DNA of 64,000 nt from Anaerolineales bacterium (GTDB lineage Bacteria; Chloroflexota; Anaerolineae; Anaerolineales; Villigracilaceae). The position numbers were made by a program, and so were the translations under genes. Shown one piece after another: positions 52,762-61,142 of this stretch. The notes under the pieces were generated by a model. That model saw nothing but the letters and a program-made list of their open reading frames with translations. It was not told the origin of the DNA and ran no database searches. The DNA lies in NCBI GenBank assembly GCA_016928525.1, contig JAFGKO010000386.1, positions 20,075-84,074 on the forward strand. Direction: 5' to 3'. Positions within the stretch are counted from its first letter, which is position 1. Every line of letters begins with the position of its first letter.

Positions 52762-53746
52762 GGTTACCCTCCGATAACGCGATGAAAACATCTTCGAGGA
52801 CGGGCGGGACGGGGTGCAAATCGGTCACTTCGCCCCCCTCGCTTCGTATCGTGGACTTGAGCCTGCTGAGGACAACTTTAGCCCGATCCACACCCACGCG
52901 GACATGCAGCCGATCGCCGAACGCCTGCACATCCTCGACATCGTCATCCTGGTGCGCTACCTTGCGCAACAGTGAGATGGGGTGGCCGCGCAGTTCGAGG
53001 ATACGACCATTGAGGGTAGCACGCAATTCGGACGGTGTCCCTTCGGCGATGATCTTGCCCTGGCGCATGAAACCGACGCGGTGACAGCGGGCGGCTTCGT
53101 CCATGTAGGGGGTGGTGAGGAGGACAGAGACCCCTGCCCCCCTCTGACTCCCCCCATTTTCTTCGAAAATAGGGGGAGAGTCTGTGAGGGGAGCCGCAAC
53201 CAATTTAATCACCAGCTGCCAAAAATCCTGGCGGGTGACCGGGTCTACACCGGTGGTGGGTTCATCAAGCAACAGCACGCGTGGGCGGGAAACCAGCGCT
53301 GAGGCTAATCCCAACTTCTGCTTCATACCACCCGAAAGTTGCCCGGCGCGGCGGTCTTTGAACTCGGCCAGGCCAACAAACTCGAGGGTTTCCATGCTGC
53401 GCGGCAACCACTCCTGCGAGGAGAGTCCGCGCACTTCAGCGAAGAAGCGGATATTTTCAAGTACGGTCAGGTCTTCATAGAGCGAGAAGCGCTGCGAGAG
53501 ATAACCGATTTGCGTGCGCGCCTGCTCAACCTGTTTTTTGACATCATAGCCGCAAACTTCGATCTCGCCCGCGTCCGCTTGCAAGGCGCCGACTAGCAAA
53601 CGCAGTGTCGTAGTCTTACCTGCGCCATCTGAGCCGACCAGCCCATAGATTTCACCTGCTGCAATTTGCAAGGAGACATCATCTACAGCATGGTTATCGC
53701 CAAAAGACTTATGCAATCCTTGCGCTTGAATAAGATATTCCGTCAC
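52754..53746 (-). CDS. ABC transporter ATP-binding protein (first ATPase), with in-frame repeat insertion
   Basis: A 330-residue ATPase starting at GTG 53746 (VTEYLIQAQGLHKSFGDNHAV), 1 base after the TAA of the F420-family gene. Walker A GSDGAGKT, signature LSGGMKQKLGLA and Walker B LLLDEPTTGVDP are intact. Between the family positions IKLVAA and VSVLLTTPYMDEA there is an insertion PLTDSPPIFEENGG, then SQRGAG, encoded by a palindromic repeat (53132-53191), absent in the second ATPase. The insertion lies between Walker B and the H-loop (normal H to T variant noted), apparently in a surface loop. A TTG at 53779 is an alternative start. Confidence 0.93.
   Translation of the reverse strand: MTEYLIQAQGLHKSFGDNHAVDDVSLQIAAGEIYGLVGSDGAGKTTTLRLLVGALQADAGEIEVCGYDVKKQVEQARTQIGYLSQRFSLYEDLTVLENIRFFAEVRGLSSQEWLPRSMETLEFVGLAEFKDRRAGQLSGGMKQKLGLASALVSRPRVLLLDEPTTGVDPVTRQDFWQLVIKLVAAPLTDSPPIFEENGGSQRGAGVSVLLTTPYMDEAARCHRVGFMRQGKIIAEGTPSELRATLNGRILELRGHPISLLRKVAHQDDDVEDVQAFGDRLHVRVGVDRAKVVLSRLKSTIRSEGGEVTDLHPVPPVLEDVFIALSEGNHD
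53132..53191. repeat. In-frame palindromic repeat in the ABC ATPase gene
   Basis: On the minus strand CCCCTCACAGACTCTCCCCC, a loop with ATTTTCGAAGAAAAT, then GGGGGGAGTCAGAGGGG: a hairpin. It encodes twenty extra residues and leaves the frame intact. The style resembles the CCCTCACCCC-type repeats at 61046-61137 and inside the M20 gene. Confidence 0.75.
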
Positions 53747-53747
53747 A

Positions 53748-54227
53748 TTAATTCTCGATAAACTGAACAGGAGTGACAATCACTAATACTTCTTTTTCAG
53801 CCAGCCTTTCCAACTGCTCGCGGCTGGGTTGCTTTGACAAACCATGCGCCCGTTGCATGATCATGCCAATCATAAAAGGATGACGCTGCAAACGGACTTC
53901 GATGAAATCGGCAATACGGACAGGGTCCGTTACCACCTCGGCCTGCCCCTGAAAGTTCAAGGATTTCACACGCACCTCCACCTGCGGATTAGCCTGGATG
54001 TTACGCACCCAGTCCGCTTTCAAGCCGCGCGCCGCGCCGAAGAAATACTTGCCATCGATCTCTTCATATTGCAATGGCGTGACACGTTTCAACCCGGTCT
54101 TTCGACCAGTGGTTGTGAGTAGCAGAATGATTTTTCCAACGATTGGTCCCAATCCAATCGCGTACAGTACACGATGAAGCTTTTGGATGTGTTTCATCCG
54201 TTGCCAGTTGAAATTGACAACGCCCAT
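53748..54227 (-). CDS. F420H(2)-dependent / nitroreductase-family deazaflavin oxidoreductase
   Basis: A 159-residue split-barrel flavin or deazaflavin protein. The family motif TTTGRKTGLKRVTPLQY (about residues 39-55) and the later FFGAARGLKADWVRNIQANPQVEVRV match the DUF385/F420H(2)-dependent quinone reductase group. Such proteins reduce quinones or nitro compounds with F420H2. An alternative start is MKHIQKL at residue 11. It is embedded in the exporter operon: 7 bases after the adaptor gene and immediately before the first ATPase, with its TAA one base from the GTG of the ATPase. The reason for this placement is unknown. Confidence 0.88.
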   Translation of the reverse strand: MGVVNFNWQRMKHIQKLHRVLYAIGLGPIVGKIILLLTTTGRKTGLKRVTPLQYEEIDGKYFFGAARGLKADWVRNIQANPQVEVRVKSLNFQGQAEVVTDPVRIADFIEVRLQRHPFMIGMIMQRAHGLSKQPSREQLERLAEKEVLVIVTPVQFIEN

Positions 54228-54234
54228 AGCTACC

Positions 54235-55686
54235 TCACTCAGAAAATCTCACATCAGCTGGCATGCCTGGCTTGAGTTTTCCACCCGGGTCTCCTACCAT
54301 CAACTTGACTGCGTAAACCGTCGCGCTGCGCCCTTCTACAGTCTGGACGTTGCGCGGAGTGTATTCAGCCGTATCCGCAATGTAAGTGACCTGCGCTGAA
54401 AAAGTTTCGCTGGGGAACGAATCGACACTGACTTCAGCCTGCTGACCCAGCGAAATTTCGCCATAGCGGTCTTCAGGCACGTAGACCGTAATCGTCAGAT
54501 TTTCGAGATTTGCCAAGACAAAGACCGTTGCGCCCGGCTGGACAAACTCGCCCGATTCGACATTACGGGTCAAGACTGTGCCCTCTGCAGGCGCATAGAC
54601 GGTTAATTTGGTGACCTGAATGTCTATCAAATCCAAGTTGGCTTGCGCCTGTTCGACTGCCCTCTGCGCCTGGTCCACTGCTGCCTGGGCCTGTTTTAGC
54701 GCTCCCTCGGCGGCAGCAACGTTTATCGCTTGTTCACCTTTGCGGAGGTTGCGCAGAAAATCGAGCGCTGAGTAATAGCGTTCCTGCGCCACAGACACAT
54801 CCGCGCGCGCCTGGAGCACTTCTTCAGCAGCTTGCGTAGTCAGCAGGTCGTTGTAGGCTGCCTGGGCACTGTCCAGTTCATCTTTAGCCTTGTCATACAG
54901 TACTCGGCTGGACTCAGACAGGTATTCGTCACCCGTGCAGGGGTAAAGCAGATTCGTCAGGCGCGCATTGTTGACAAAGTAACCCTCATTGGTGCCACAA
55001 TGAGTCCTGTTATATCTACCAACCGGTACATCGGAAGTAACCGAATTTTGGGCGCGGTCGTTTACATCATCGGCGATCAAATATTCCAGGCGTGCGTCCA
55101 GGATACGTTCTTCCGCTTTCAGGAAATCCGCTACTTCCAAAGATTGGGTGACCTTGGCTAAGTTCGCCTGGGCATCTTCCAGCGCTTTCAGGGTTACATC
55201 GACCTTGGCCTGCGCTGCGCGGATCTGTTCATCGCGGGTAAAGTACCACTCTGGCTGTTCGAATTGATTCGGATCTTTCGTGTACCAATCCTGAAGGCGG
55301 GTGGCTTTGTCCTGTTCCAGGGCAGCTTCCAGGGCAATCTGATACTGATATGTTGCCGTATCCAACGCAGTTTGGACCGTCTGGGCTCCGGCAATGGCCG
55401 CATCCAATTGGGAGACCGCAACCGCTCGTTGCGCGGCCAACAGGCTATCGTCCAGGTAAAGAAGCGGGGTGTCCACTTCAACAGCATCGCCTTCATCGGC
55501 CAGGACGTCGGTTACTTTCCCGGCCATTTCTGGTGAGACACTAACGTCCACGGCTTCAATCGAACCGGACGCCTGGAGCCCGCCGTTTTTTTCATCAAAG
55601 AGGGCTTGCAATCCGTAATAGCCGCCGACCAGCAAAACCAGCAGCAGGACCACGATTACAGGGACAGGGGGGCGTTTGTGTTGCAT
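54235..55686 (-). CDS. HlyD-family adaptor (membrane fusion protein)
   Basis: A 483-residue periplasmic adaptor anchored by one N-terminal helix (VIVVLLLVLLVGGYYGLQALF). Two biotinyl-lipoyl half-motifs (SVSPEMAGKVTDVLADEGDAVEVDTPLLYLDD and TVYAPAEGTVLTRNVESGEFVQPGATVFVL) flank a long coiled-coil hairpin rich in Ala and Gln. A Cys-containing insertion (RYNRTHCGTNEGYFVNNARLTNLLYPCTGDEY) lies in the hairpin region and is unusual. This should couple the permease to the outside. It follows the permease by 9 bases. Confidence 0.92.
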   Translation of the reverse strand: MQHKRPPVPVIVVLLLVLLVGGYYGLQALFDEKNGGLQASGSIEAVDVSVSPEMAGKVTDVLADEGDAVEVDTPLLYLDDSLLAAQRAVAVSQLDAAIAGAQTVQTALDTATYQYQIALEAALEQDKATRLQDWYTKDPNQFEQPEWYFTRDEQIRAAQAKVDVTLKALEDAQANLAKVTQSLEVADFLKAEERILDARLEYLIADDVNDRAQNSVTSDVPVGRYNRTHCGTNEGYFVNNARLTNLLYPCTGDEYLSESSRVLYDKAKDELDSAQAAYNDLLTTQAAEEVLQARADVSVAQERYYSALDFLRNLRKGEQAINVAAAEGALKQAQAAVDQAQRAVEQAQANLDLIDIQVTKLTVYAPAEGTVLTRNVESGEFVQPGATVFVLANLENLTITVYVPEDRYGEISLGQQAEVSVDSFPSETFSAQVTYIADTAEYTPRNVQTVEGRSATVYAVKLMVGDPGGKLKPGMPADVRFSE

Positions 55687-55695
55687 AGGTTTCTC

Positions 55696-56823
55696 CTAAT
55701 CTAGTCGTTTGCGGAAGCGCAAAGCTGCCGCACCCATAATGCCCACGCCGAAAATGGCAAGAGCAATGATTTCATTTTGAATAGCCGCCGCGCCGACTCC
55801 TTTGAGCAATAACGCGCGGATGATAACCAGATAATAACGCAGTGGAATGACGTACGAAATCCAGCGCAAGACGACTGGCATGGCTTCGAGCGGGAACAAG
55901 AACCCAGACAGGAAAATGGCAGGCAGCAATGTCATCCAAGTAGTGAGCATGGCCTCTTGCTGCGTGTTGGCGATGGTCGAAGCGAACAAACCGATTCCCA
56001 GCCCTGAAAGCAACAGCAAACCCGAGAGCGCGATAATGAGACCCAGGTCGCCGCGTACAGGCACGCCAAACCAGACATGCCCAATCGCCAAAACCACCAG
56101 CGTGTCGAACAGTGACAAGATGACATACGGGATCAGCTTTCCGACGATCAATTCCCACGAACGGATAGGTGTGACAATGAGTTGTTCGATCGTGCCGCGT
56201 TCGCGTTCACGAACGATAGTAGTGGCGGTCAAAATGGACGTGATAGCAAACAAGATCATGCCGATCACGCCAGGGATCATGAAATGCGCGCTAATCAAAT
56301 CGGGGTTGTACCAGACCTGCGTGCGGACCTCCAATGGCGGTTTAAACTCCGCGCTTCGTCCCGACCGAGCGGCCTGCTCCTGCATAATTTTGGTCGCCTG
56401 AGCCTGACCGATCAAACGCGCTGTCGAGAGCGCCGTGGTACCGACCGTGGAGTCAGATCCATCCAGCACCATGGCAACCTGGGCATCCCCTTGCAACAAA
56501 CGCTGGCTGTAATCGGGCGGAATGATGAGCGCAGCGCGCGCTTCGCCCCGTTCGATCAGGTTGCGCAGTTCGTCATTGGAACCAACATCATAGGCAATGC
56601 GGAAGTAATCCGCTGCGCGGAAGGCATCCAACAGGGCACGCGATTCCGGGCTGCGACTCTGGTCATAAACAGCCAAGGGCACATTTTTTACGTCGGTTGT
56701 GGCGGCGTATCCCAGCAGGAACAACTGCATGACCGGGATCAACAGGATCATCGCCAGCGTGCGCGGATCGCGCCAGATTTGGATGAATTCCTTGCGAATG
56801 ATGGAGAATAAGCGAGAGTTCAT
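55696..56823 (-). CDS. ABC-2 type permease
   Basis: A 375-residue ABC exporter permease, with the start MNSRLFSIIRKEFIQIWRDPRTLAMILLIP at 56823 (GAGGAG upstream). The sequence PRTLAMILLIPVMQLFLLGYAATTDVKNVPLAVYDQ is typical of YbhS/YbhR permeases, with a large loop and then five hydrophobic helices (residues about 190-365). Only one permease gene is in the cluster, while the usual operon has two. It is the first exporter gene of the leftward operon. Confidence 0.93.
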   Translation of the reverse strand: MNSRLFSIIRKEFIQIWRDPRTLAMILLIPVMQLFLLGYAATTDVKNVPLAVYDQSRSPESRALLDAFRAADYFRIAYDVGSNDELRNLIERGEARAALIIPPDYSQRLLQGDAQVAMVLDGSDSTVGTTALSTARLIGQAQATKIMQEQAARSGRSAEFKPPLEVRTQVWYNPDLISAHFMIPGVIGMILFAITSILTATTIVRERERGTIEQLIVTPIRSWELIVGKLIPYVILSLFDTLVVLAIGHVWFGVPVRGDLGLIIALSGLLLLSGLGIGLFASTIANTQQEAMLTTWMTLLPAIFLSGFLFPLEAMPVVLRWISYVIPLRYYLVIIRALLLKGVGAAAIQNEIIALAIFGVGIMGAAALRFRKRLD

Positions 56824-56837
56824 AGGTCTCCTCAATT

Positions 56838-56968
56838 CACCACAGATAAACATGGATGAACTTTTGTGTTGGATGAACAAGGAAGGGAAGCAAACTAATA
56901 ATGGCCATTGTTTATCACCGAAAATTCTTATCTACGTTCGCACCGTCCCCTTTGGGGATCTGTGGTTA
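56838..56968. repeat. ACCACAGAT-bounded repeat
   Basis: Opposed ends ACCACAGAT (56839-56847) and ATCTGTGGT (56958-56966), about 128 bases apart. The right part overlaps the last codons of the PEMT-like gene. Confidence 0.55.
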
Positions 56969-57621
56969 CCATTCCCGTAAATGTGGCGAATGTCAGGCAA
57001 CTCTGTAAAGTAGAAATGCACCCAGATATACAGGTGGTTGAAAGCAACTGCCAATAACGCGGCTTTTGAAAGAAATGCAAGCGCAATCGACCACAAGATC
57101 AAAAATCCAAACTTGTACATGGCATTGTCGGTGTATTTGAACATACCCTGCTTGACAAATGGTTTTTCACGATAGGAAGGATCGAAGTGATCGATACCAT
57201 AGGCGCGGTCCATGCCGAAATAGTGGGCAACAGAATACATCGTGTAAATTCCCGGCACCAGCATAAGAACCGCTACCGCATACATCAACGCGGGTGGACA
57301 TGTCAACGTAGCGTAGTTGGAAATTCCCAACAAAAGGATGGAGATTGGGCGGGCGACAAAAAGAAGTGTAAATCCAATCTTATAAATGGGGAAGCCGCTT
57401 TCGCCAAACCAACGCGTGATCAAGCCATGATAAAGTTCCAAACGCCAGAACGACCAGACGAAGAATTGGTGGAGAACAGGGATAGCAATAGCAATCCACA
57501 ACCAGGCCTGAGTGCTGAGGCCCCACAACTGACCGCTTATTACATCACCTTGAGCAAGGAATCCTACACTAACTAGTAAGAGCGCCAGGAAAAAGTAATG
57601 CCAACCTTGTCTTTCAAACAT
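56932..57621 (-). CDS. Isoprenylcysteine/phospholipid methyltransferase-like membrane protein
   Basis: A 229-residue membrane protein with about seven hydrophobic helices. The C-terminal half (GMFKYTDNAMYKFGFLILWSIALAF, then FNHLYIWVHFYFTELPDIRHIYG) resembles the PEMT/ICMT family, which methylates phospholipids or prenylated cysteines using SAM bound between helices. A match to a bacterial phospholipid methyltransferase is possible, but the substrate is unproven. Its last codons lie in the repeat at 56838-56968. It overlaps the TetR gene stop by 8 bases, so it is co-transcribed with the regulator. Confidence 0.65.
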   Translation of the reverse strand: MFERQGWHYFFLALLLVSVGFLAQGDVISGQLWGLSTQAWLWIAIAIPVLHQFFVWSFWRLELYHGLITRWFGESGFPIYKIGFTLLFVARPISILLLGISNYATLTCPPALMYAVAVLMLVPGIYTMYSVAHYFGMDRAYGIDHFDPSYREKPFVKQGMFKYTDNAMYKFGFLILWSIALAFLSKAALLAVAFNHLYIWVHFYFTELPDIRHIYGNGNHRSPKGTVRT

Positions 57622-58231
57622 GATTGGTTTCCTTATCTACCAGTATTCCATGCAAGAATATTTCAACGAATCCATCTAGTGCATTCTCATGGATTTCAGG
57701 GATATCCATGTGCTCTGTAATCAACTCGGTCATGTAGAACGAGAAGAACATTCCTAAAAATGCTCGCAACAATAAAGGCGGCGGAATGGGACGCAGCTTT
57801 CCATTTGGTGTCTGAAAACGCTGCACCAGGGGTAGAAACTCAGGAAAAATTTCATCGAAAAATGTTGGCATATGCTTGCTGTTAAACTCAACAATTTCGA
57901 TAAACATCAAACGGATGAAATCCGGTCGTTTTCCGAGTTCATCTACTAATGCATGCGCAGCATTATGAACAAAGTCCGTCAGCGTACCTCCTGGTGCCGA
58001 AAGAATAACGGGCAAGATTTGCTTGTATGGATGTTTGTCTAAGATAATCGCTTCGAATATCTCTTCTTTGCTTGAAAAATGGTTGTAGATTCCACCGAGT
58101 GCCAACTCTGCTCGCTCTGCAATCCGCCGCATGGAAGTAGCCGAATAGCCCTGTTCCAGGAACAATTCATAGGCAGCTTCTTCGATTGCCTGTTGGGTAC
58201 GCTCGCCTTTGGATAGGGTTTCTTGTGCCAT
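57614..58231 (-). CDS. TetR-family regulator
   Basis: A 205-residue repressor-type regulator. The helix-turn-helix is YSATSMRRIAERAELALGGIYNHFSSKEEIFEAIILDK (about residues 29-66). Promoter and operator at 58251-58295, so it should repress its own operon, which includes the PEMT-like gene and probably the downstream exporter genes. The ligand-binding C-terminal half is not related to a known subgroup. Confidence 0.93.
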   Translation of the reverse strand: MAQETLSKGERTQQAIEEAAYELFLEQGYSATSMRRIAERAELALGGIYNHFSSKEEIFEAIILDKHPYKQILPVILSAPGGTLTDFVHNAAHALVDELGKRPDFIRLMFIEIVEFNSKHMPTFFDEIFPEFLPLVQRFQTPNGKLRPIPPPLLLRAFLGMFFSFYMTELITEHMDIPEIHENALDGFVEIFLHGILVDKETNHV

Positions 58232-58250
58232 TGTAACCTTTCTGTAAATG

Positions 58251-58295
58251 AACGAACGTTCGTTTTTATTATAGCAATTTTTTGCCGATTGTCAA
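58251..58295 (-). promoter_or_regulatory. Promoter and 14-bp palindromic operator of the TetR gene
   Basis: Read leftward: TTGACA (58295-58290), a 16-base spacer, TATAAT (58273-58268), then the perfect palindrome AACGAACGTTCGTT (58251-58264), directly downstream of the -10, where it would overlap the transcription start. AACGTTCGTT-type sites are usual for TetR family members. Confidence 0.85.
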
Positions 58296-58325
58296 GAGGT
58301 TGCTTCTCAGAGTAAAATCGACTCC

Positions 58326-59624
58326 ATGTCGCTCCTCTCTTCTAACGAACAATTCATTCGACACAATTTACGCTATAACTTTACCGTCAACATATTGGAC
58401 GGCGGATTCTTCGGTTTTGCGCTGGGATTCGCTTCCTTTATCACCATCATCCCGCTCTTCGTTTCTCGGATGACAGATTCAGCCCTGTTGATCGGTCTGG
58501 TGCCCGCAATCCACGGCGCGGGCTGGCAATTACCCCAATTGCTGACAGCAGACCAGGTGTCCAGAGCGAAGCGCTATAAGCCGCTCGCCTTGCTGATGAC
58601 CATCCACGAGCGCCTGCCCTTCCTGGGATTGGCAATCATCGCCTGGTTCCTACCCAAATTGGGGACTCAAACCGCCCTGACCCTGACCTTCCTACTGCTC
58701 ATCTGGCAGGGACTGGGTGGTGGCTTCACCGCCAATGCCTGGACAAATATGGTTTCAAAGATCATCCCACCCGGGTTGCACGGCACGTTTTTCGGCGCAC
58801 AGACGGCTGCCTTTACAGCGTTTGAGGCCGTAGCTGCTATTCTGGCCGGCCTGATCCTGGACCGGCTCGATGGCCCGCTGGATTTCACATTATGCTTCCT
58901 GACTGCCGTGCTTGGTATGATCATCTCGTACATCTTCCTCTCGCTGACTCGCGAGCCGGATTCGATCAAGCCAGCAACTGATTCGTTGCCGATCGATTTT
59001 TGGAAAAAATCCGGCCGCATCCTGCGCTCGAACCGCAACTTCTCGATTTTCCTGGGCGTTCGCTCGCTCAGCCAGTTCGCGGTCATGGGCTTTTCATTCT
59101 ATACAATCTATGCTGTCTGGCACTTCGAGGTCAACGAGTTCATTGCGGGCGTGATGACCACCGTCTTCCTGCTCGCCAACATCCTGGCGAGCTTGCTAAT
59201 GGGCCGTTGGGCAGACCGCTGGAGTCCGCGCAAGGTGATGGCTATTGGCGCACTCGGTTCGGCCCTCAGCGCCTTGCTGGCCTGGCTGGCCCCTGCCGCC
59301 GAATGGTTCTACCTGGCGCTTGTATTTGCCAGCCTGGGTGCGGTCGCCACCTGGACTATCCCTATTGCACTGACCAACCGTTTCGGGAGCGAAAACGAGC
59401 GACCTTTCTACATCGGGCTCTCTAATACCACGGCAGCCCCAGCTTCCATTCTAGCGCCCATCTTTGGAGGCTGGTTGGCAGACGCGTTTGGTTTCCAGGC
59501 CACTTTTATCGTCTCTGCGCTATGTGGGTTGTTGATGGCTGCTGTGCTCTATTTCGCCTTACAGGACCCGGTTTGCACACAGACCACCATACCGCAGCCC
59601 ATTATTCGGACTCCGGTTGAATAA
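58326..59624 (+). CDS. MFS transporter
   Basis: A 432-residue major facilitator of about 12 helices. It carries the cytosolic loop ADRWSPRKVMAIGALGSALSALLAWLAPAAEW with the DRxxxRK-like pattern near residue 300 and a mid-domain loop. The substrate is unknown. The divergent position from the TetR gene suggests that it could be controlled by the same operator. A mobile element copy begins 6 bases after its stop. Confidence 0.9.
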   Translation: MSLLSSNEQFIRHNLRYNFTVNILDGGFFGFALGFASFITIIPLFVSRMTDSALLIGLVPAIHGAGWQLPQLLTADQVSRAKRYKPLALLMTIHERLPFLGLAIIAWFLPKLGTQTALTLTFLLLIWQGLGGGFTANAWTNMVSKIIPPGLHGTFFGAQTAAFTAFEAVAAILAGLILDRLDGPLDFTLCFLTAVLGMIISYIFLSLTREPDSIKPATDSLPIDFWKKSGRILRSNRNFSIFLGVRSLSQFAVMGFSFYTIYAVWHFEVNEFIAGVMTTVFLLANILASLLMGRWADRWSPRKVMAIGALGSALSALLAWLAPAAEWFYLALVFASLGAVATWTIPIALTNRFGSENERPFYIGLSNTTAAPASILAPIFGGWLADAFGFQATFIVSALCGLLMAAVLYFALQDPVCTQTTIPQPIIRTPVE

Positions 59625-59630
59625 AGGAAA

Positions 59631-59735
59631 GGCTCTTGGGATTTTCCGTGGTAGATACCCGGATTTGAGGGTGCGAGCGTGCGTACGCACGCTCGCACTC
59701 AAATCCGGCACCTTTCATGGCAAAGTCTGAGAACC
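59631..59735. mobile_element. Miniature mobile element with palindromic core (full copy B)
   Basis: 105 bases, from GGCTCTTGGG to CTGAGAACC, in reverse orientation to the copy at 27351. The core 59660-59707 is a near-perfect palindrome with a 2-base extra in the left arm. Flanks AAAGGAAA and TAAAGAAA agree in 6 of 8 bases. No ORF inside. Begins 6 bases after an MFS gene and ends upstream of the PilZ gene. Confidence 0.85.
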
Positions 59736-59809
59736 TAAAGAAAGATAGAGCAAATTAATTTATAATCAACCATAACGACAGAAAATGGCACACTGAACGG
59801 GAGGCTTCC

Positions 59810-60178
59810 ATGAATGAGCACAGCGAGCGAAGAAAAGAAGCGCGCAAGAAATTGATGGCGTTTACGCCGGTTCATGACCAGGATAAAGGCATTCTCTTAG
59901 GATATATCCGGGATTTGACTCTGTATGGAATCCTGGTGATTAGCGAAAAGATATTGGATATCAACAAGCAAATTACCCTTGCAATAGAATTACCCGGTGG
60001 TCTACCTGAGATCACAGCAACACGTATGACTATTCCCGCCCGCGTTGTTCGTTGTATGGAAGATGAAAGTTCACAAACCTACAAAATTGGCTTTGAGTTC
60101 ACCGATGTCAAACCCGAGCACTTGAAGATCATTCAAGCGCTTTTGGAAAGGTACCATTTCCGTTATAAAACGGGTTAG
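59810..60178 (+). CDS. PilZ domain protein
   Basis: A 122-residue single-domain PilZ protein, binding cyclic di-GMP. The N-terminal Arg-rich ERRKEARKK is the R-x3-R motif and RDLTLYGILV is the D-x-S-x2-G motif with Thr in place of Ser. The ribosome site GGGAGG is clear and TATAAT lies at 59761-59766. It acts as a second-messenger receptor for motility, envelope or polysaccharide functions. A terminator follows. Confidence 0.88.
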   Translation: MNEHSERRKEARKKLMAFTPVHDQDKGILLGYIRDLTLYGILVISEKILDINKQITLAIELPGGLPEITATRMTIPARVVRCMEDESSQTYKIGFEFTDVKPEHLKIIQALLERYHFRYKTG

Positions 60179-60217
60179 TGGCAAAACGCAGGAAAAATGA
60201 AAAACGCCCAGACTAAA

Positions 60218-60251
60218 AGAAGGCCGGCATTGTACTGCCGGCCTTCTCGTT
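60218..60251. terminator. Bidirectional stem-loop terminator
   Basis: AGAAGGCCGGCA and TGCCGGCCTTCT with a 6-base loop, followed by CGTTTATTT; the leftward side has TTTTAGTC. It serves both the PilZ gene and the convergent PlsC-like gene. Confidence 0.85.
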
Positions 60252-60261
60252 TATTTACGTT

Positions 60262-60855
60262 TTACCCATCTGCCAGAACGATCTCTCCCTGTTTGTTCGG
60301 GTTCTTGCCCACAATGCCTGTGTAAAACTTGCGGATGATCTCGAAGTCAGCTTTCAGGTCTCCGCAGGGCATGAAGTTAGAACCTACACCAATTATCTTA
60401 TTGCCGTAATCCAAATACGCCATTGCAATAGGAACTCTTGCTTTCAGCGCGATGTAGTAAAAACCGGTCCGCCAATGGGATGTTTTGCTGCGTGTCCCTT
60501 CAGGAGCAATACCAATGATCAGGTCGTCATATTCTTCGAATTTTGCAGCAATCTGATCTACCAGCCTGGTACGCTCGCGCCGATTAACCGGGATCCCACC
60601 CAGGGAACGCATCAGCGGGCCCAACGGTCCGCGAAAGAGCGAGTCCTTGCCCATGAAGCGGATGGGGAGTTGCTCGGCCGCCATCAGCAGCAGCATGAGC
60701 CCAAAATCCCAATTGGAGGTATGTGGCGCGCCGATCAAGACATAACGCGACGTGTGCGGATGAATGACGTGTGTTCGCCAGCCAATGAGGCGCAGGATAA
60801 AATGCGCCAGCCGTCGAGAGAGAGGGGTTTTTTGAATCCCGTAAGCGAGAGCCAT
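60262..60855 (-). CDS. 1-acylglycerol-3-phosphate acyltransferase (PlsC-like)
   Basis: A 197-residue acyltransferase. Block I HTSNWDF (His-x4-Asp) starts at about residue 48, block II GGIPVNRRERTRLV, block III APEGTRSK. It acylates lysophosphatidic acid or related acceptors in phospholipid synthesis, or transfers acyl groups to another substrate in this short family. Converges with PilZ over the terminator at 60218. Confidence 0.9.
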   Translation of the reverse strand: MALAYGIQKTPLSRRLAHFILRLIGWRTHVIHPHTSRYVLIGAPHTSNWDFGLMLLLMAAEQLPIRFMGKDSLFRGPLGPLMRSLGGIPVNRRERTRLVDQIAAKFEEYDDLIIGIAPEGTRSKTSHWRTGFYYIALKARVPIAMAYLDYGNKIIGVGSNFMPCGDLKADFEIIRKFYTGIVGKNPNKQGEIVLADG

Positions 60856-61045
60856 ATAGTTTCCTTTGAAGTGTATAATGTCTTATTCTATAACACTTTC
60901 AGCTTGAATCGTTCTCCTGATAAGAATTGCTGTTTTTTTGACGATATATCAAAAAGCACCTTTTCCCCCTGACGCCTATCACTGGATTGTCTGACAAGTA
61001 GTGCTATACTTCTATTGTTTTGTGACTATTTTCACTAGCTTATAT

Positions 61046-61137
61046 CCCCCCTCTCCTTTTGGGACGCGTGCCCGAAAGGGTAGAGGGCCGGGGATGCCCC
61101 GCAAAGCGAAGGTTCACCGCATTGCGGGGTGAGGGAG
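61046..61137. repeat. GC-rich repeat immediately before mmdA
   Basis: CCCCCTCTCCTTTTGGGACG at the left, CGCATTGCGGGGTGAGGGA at the right. The pattern CCCTCACCCC, CATCCCCGGCCC and AGGAGAGGGGGG read on the minus strand agrees with the in-frame insertion of the M20 gene. The right end supplies GAGGGAG, the ribosome site of mmdA. Confidence 0.7.
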
Positions 61138-61142
61138 ATGTT

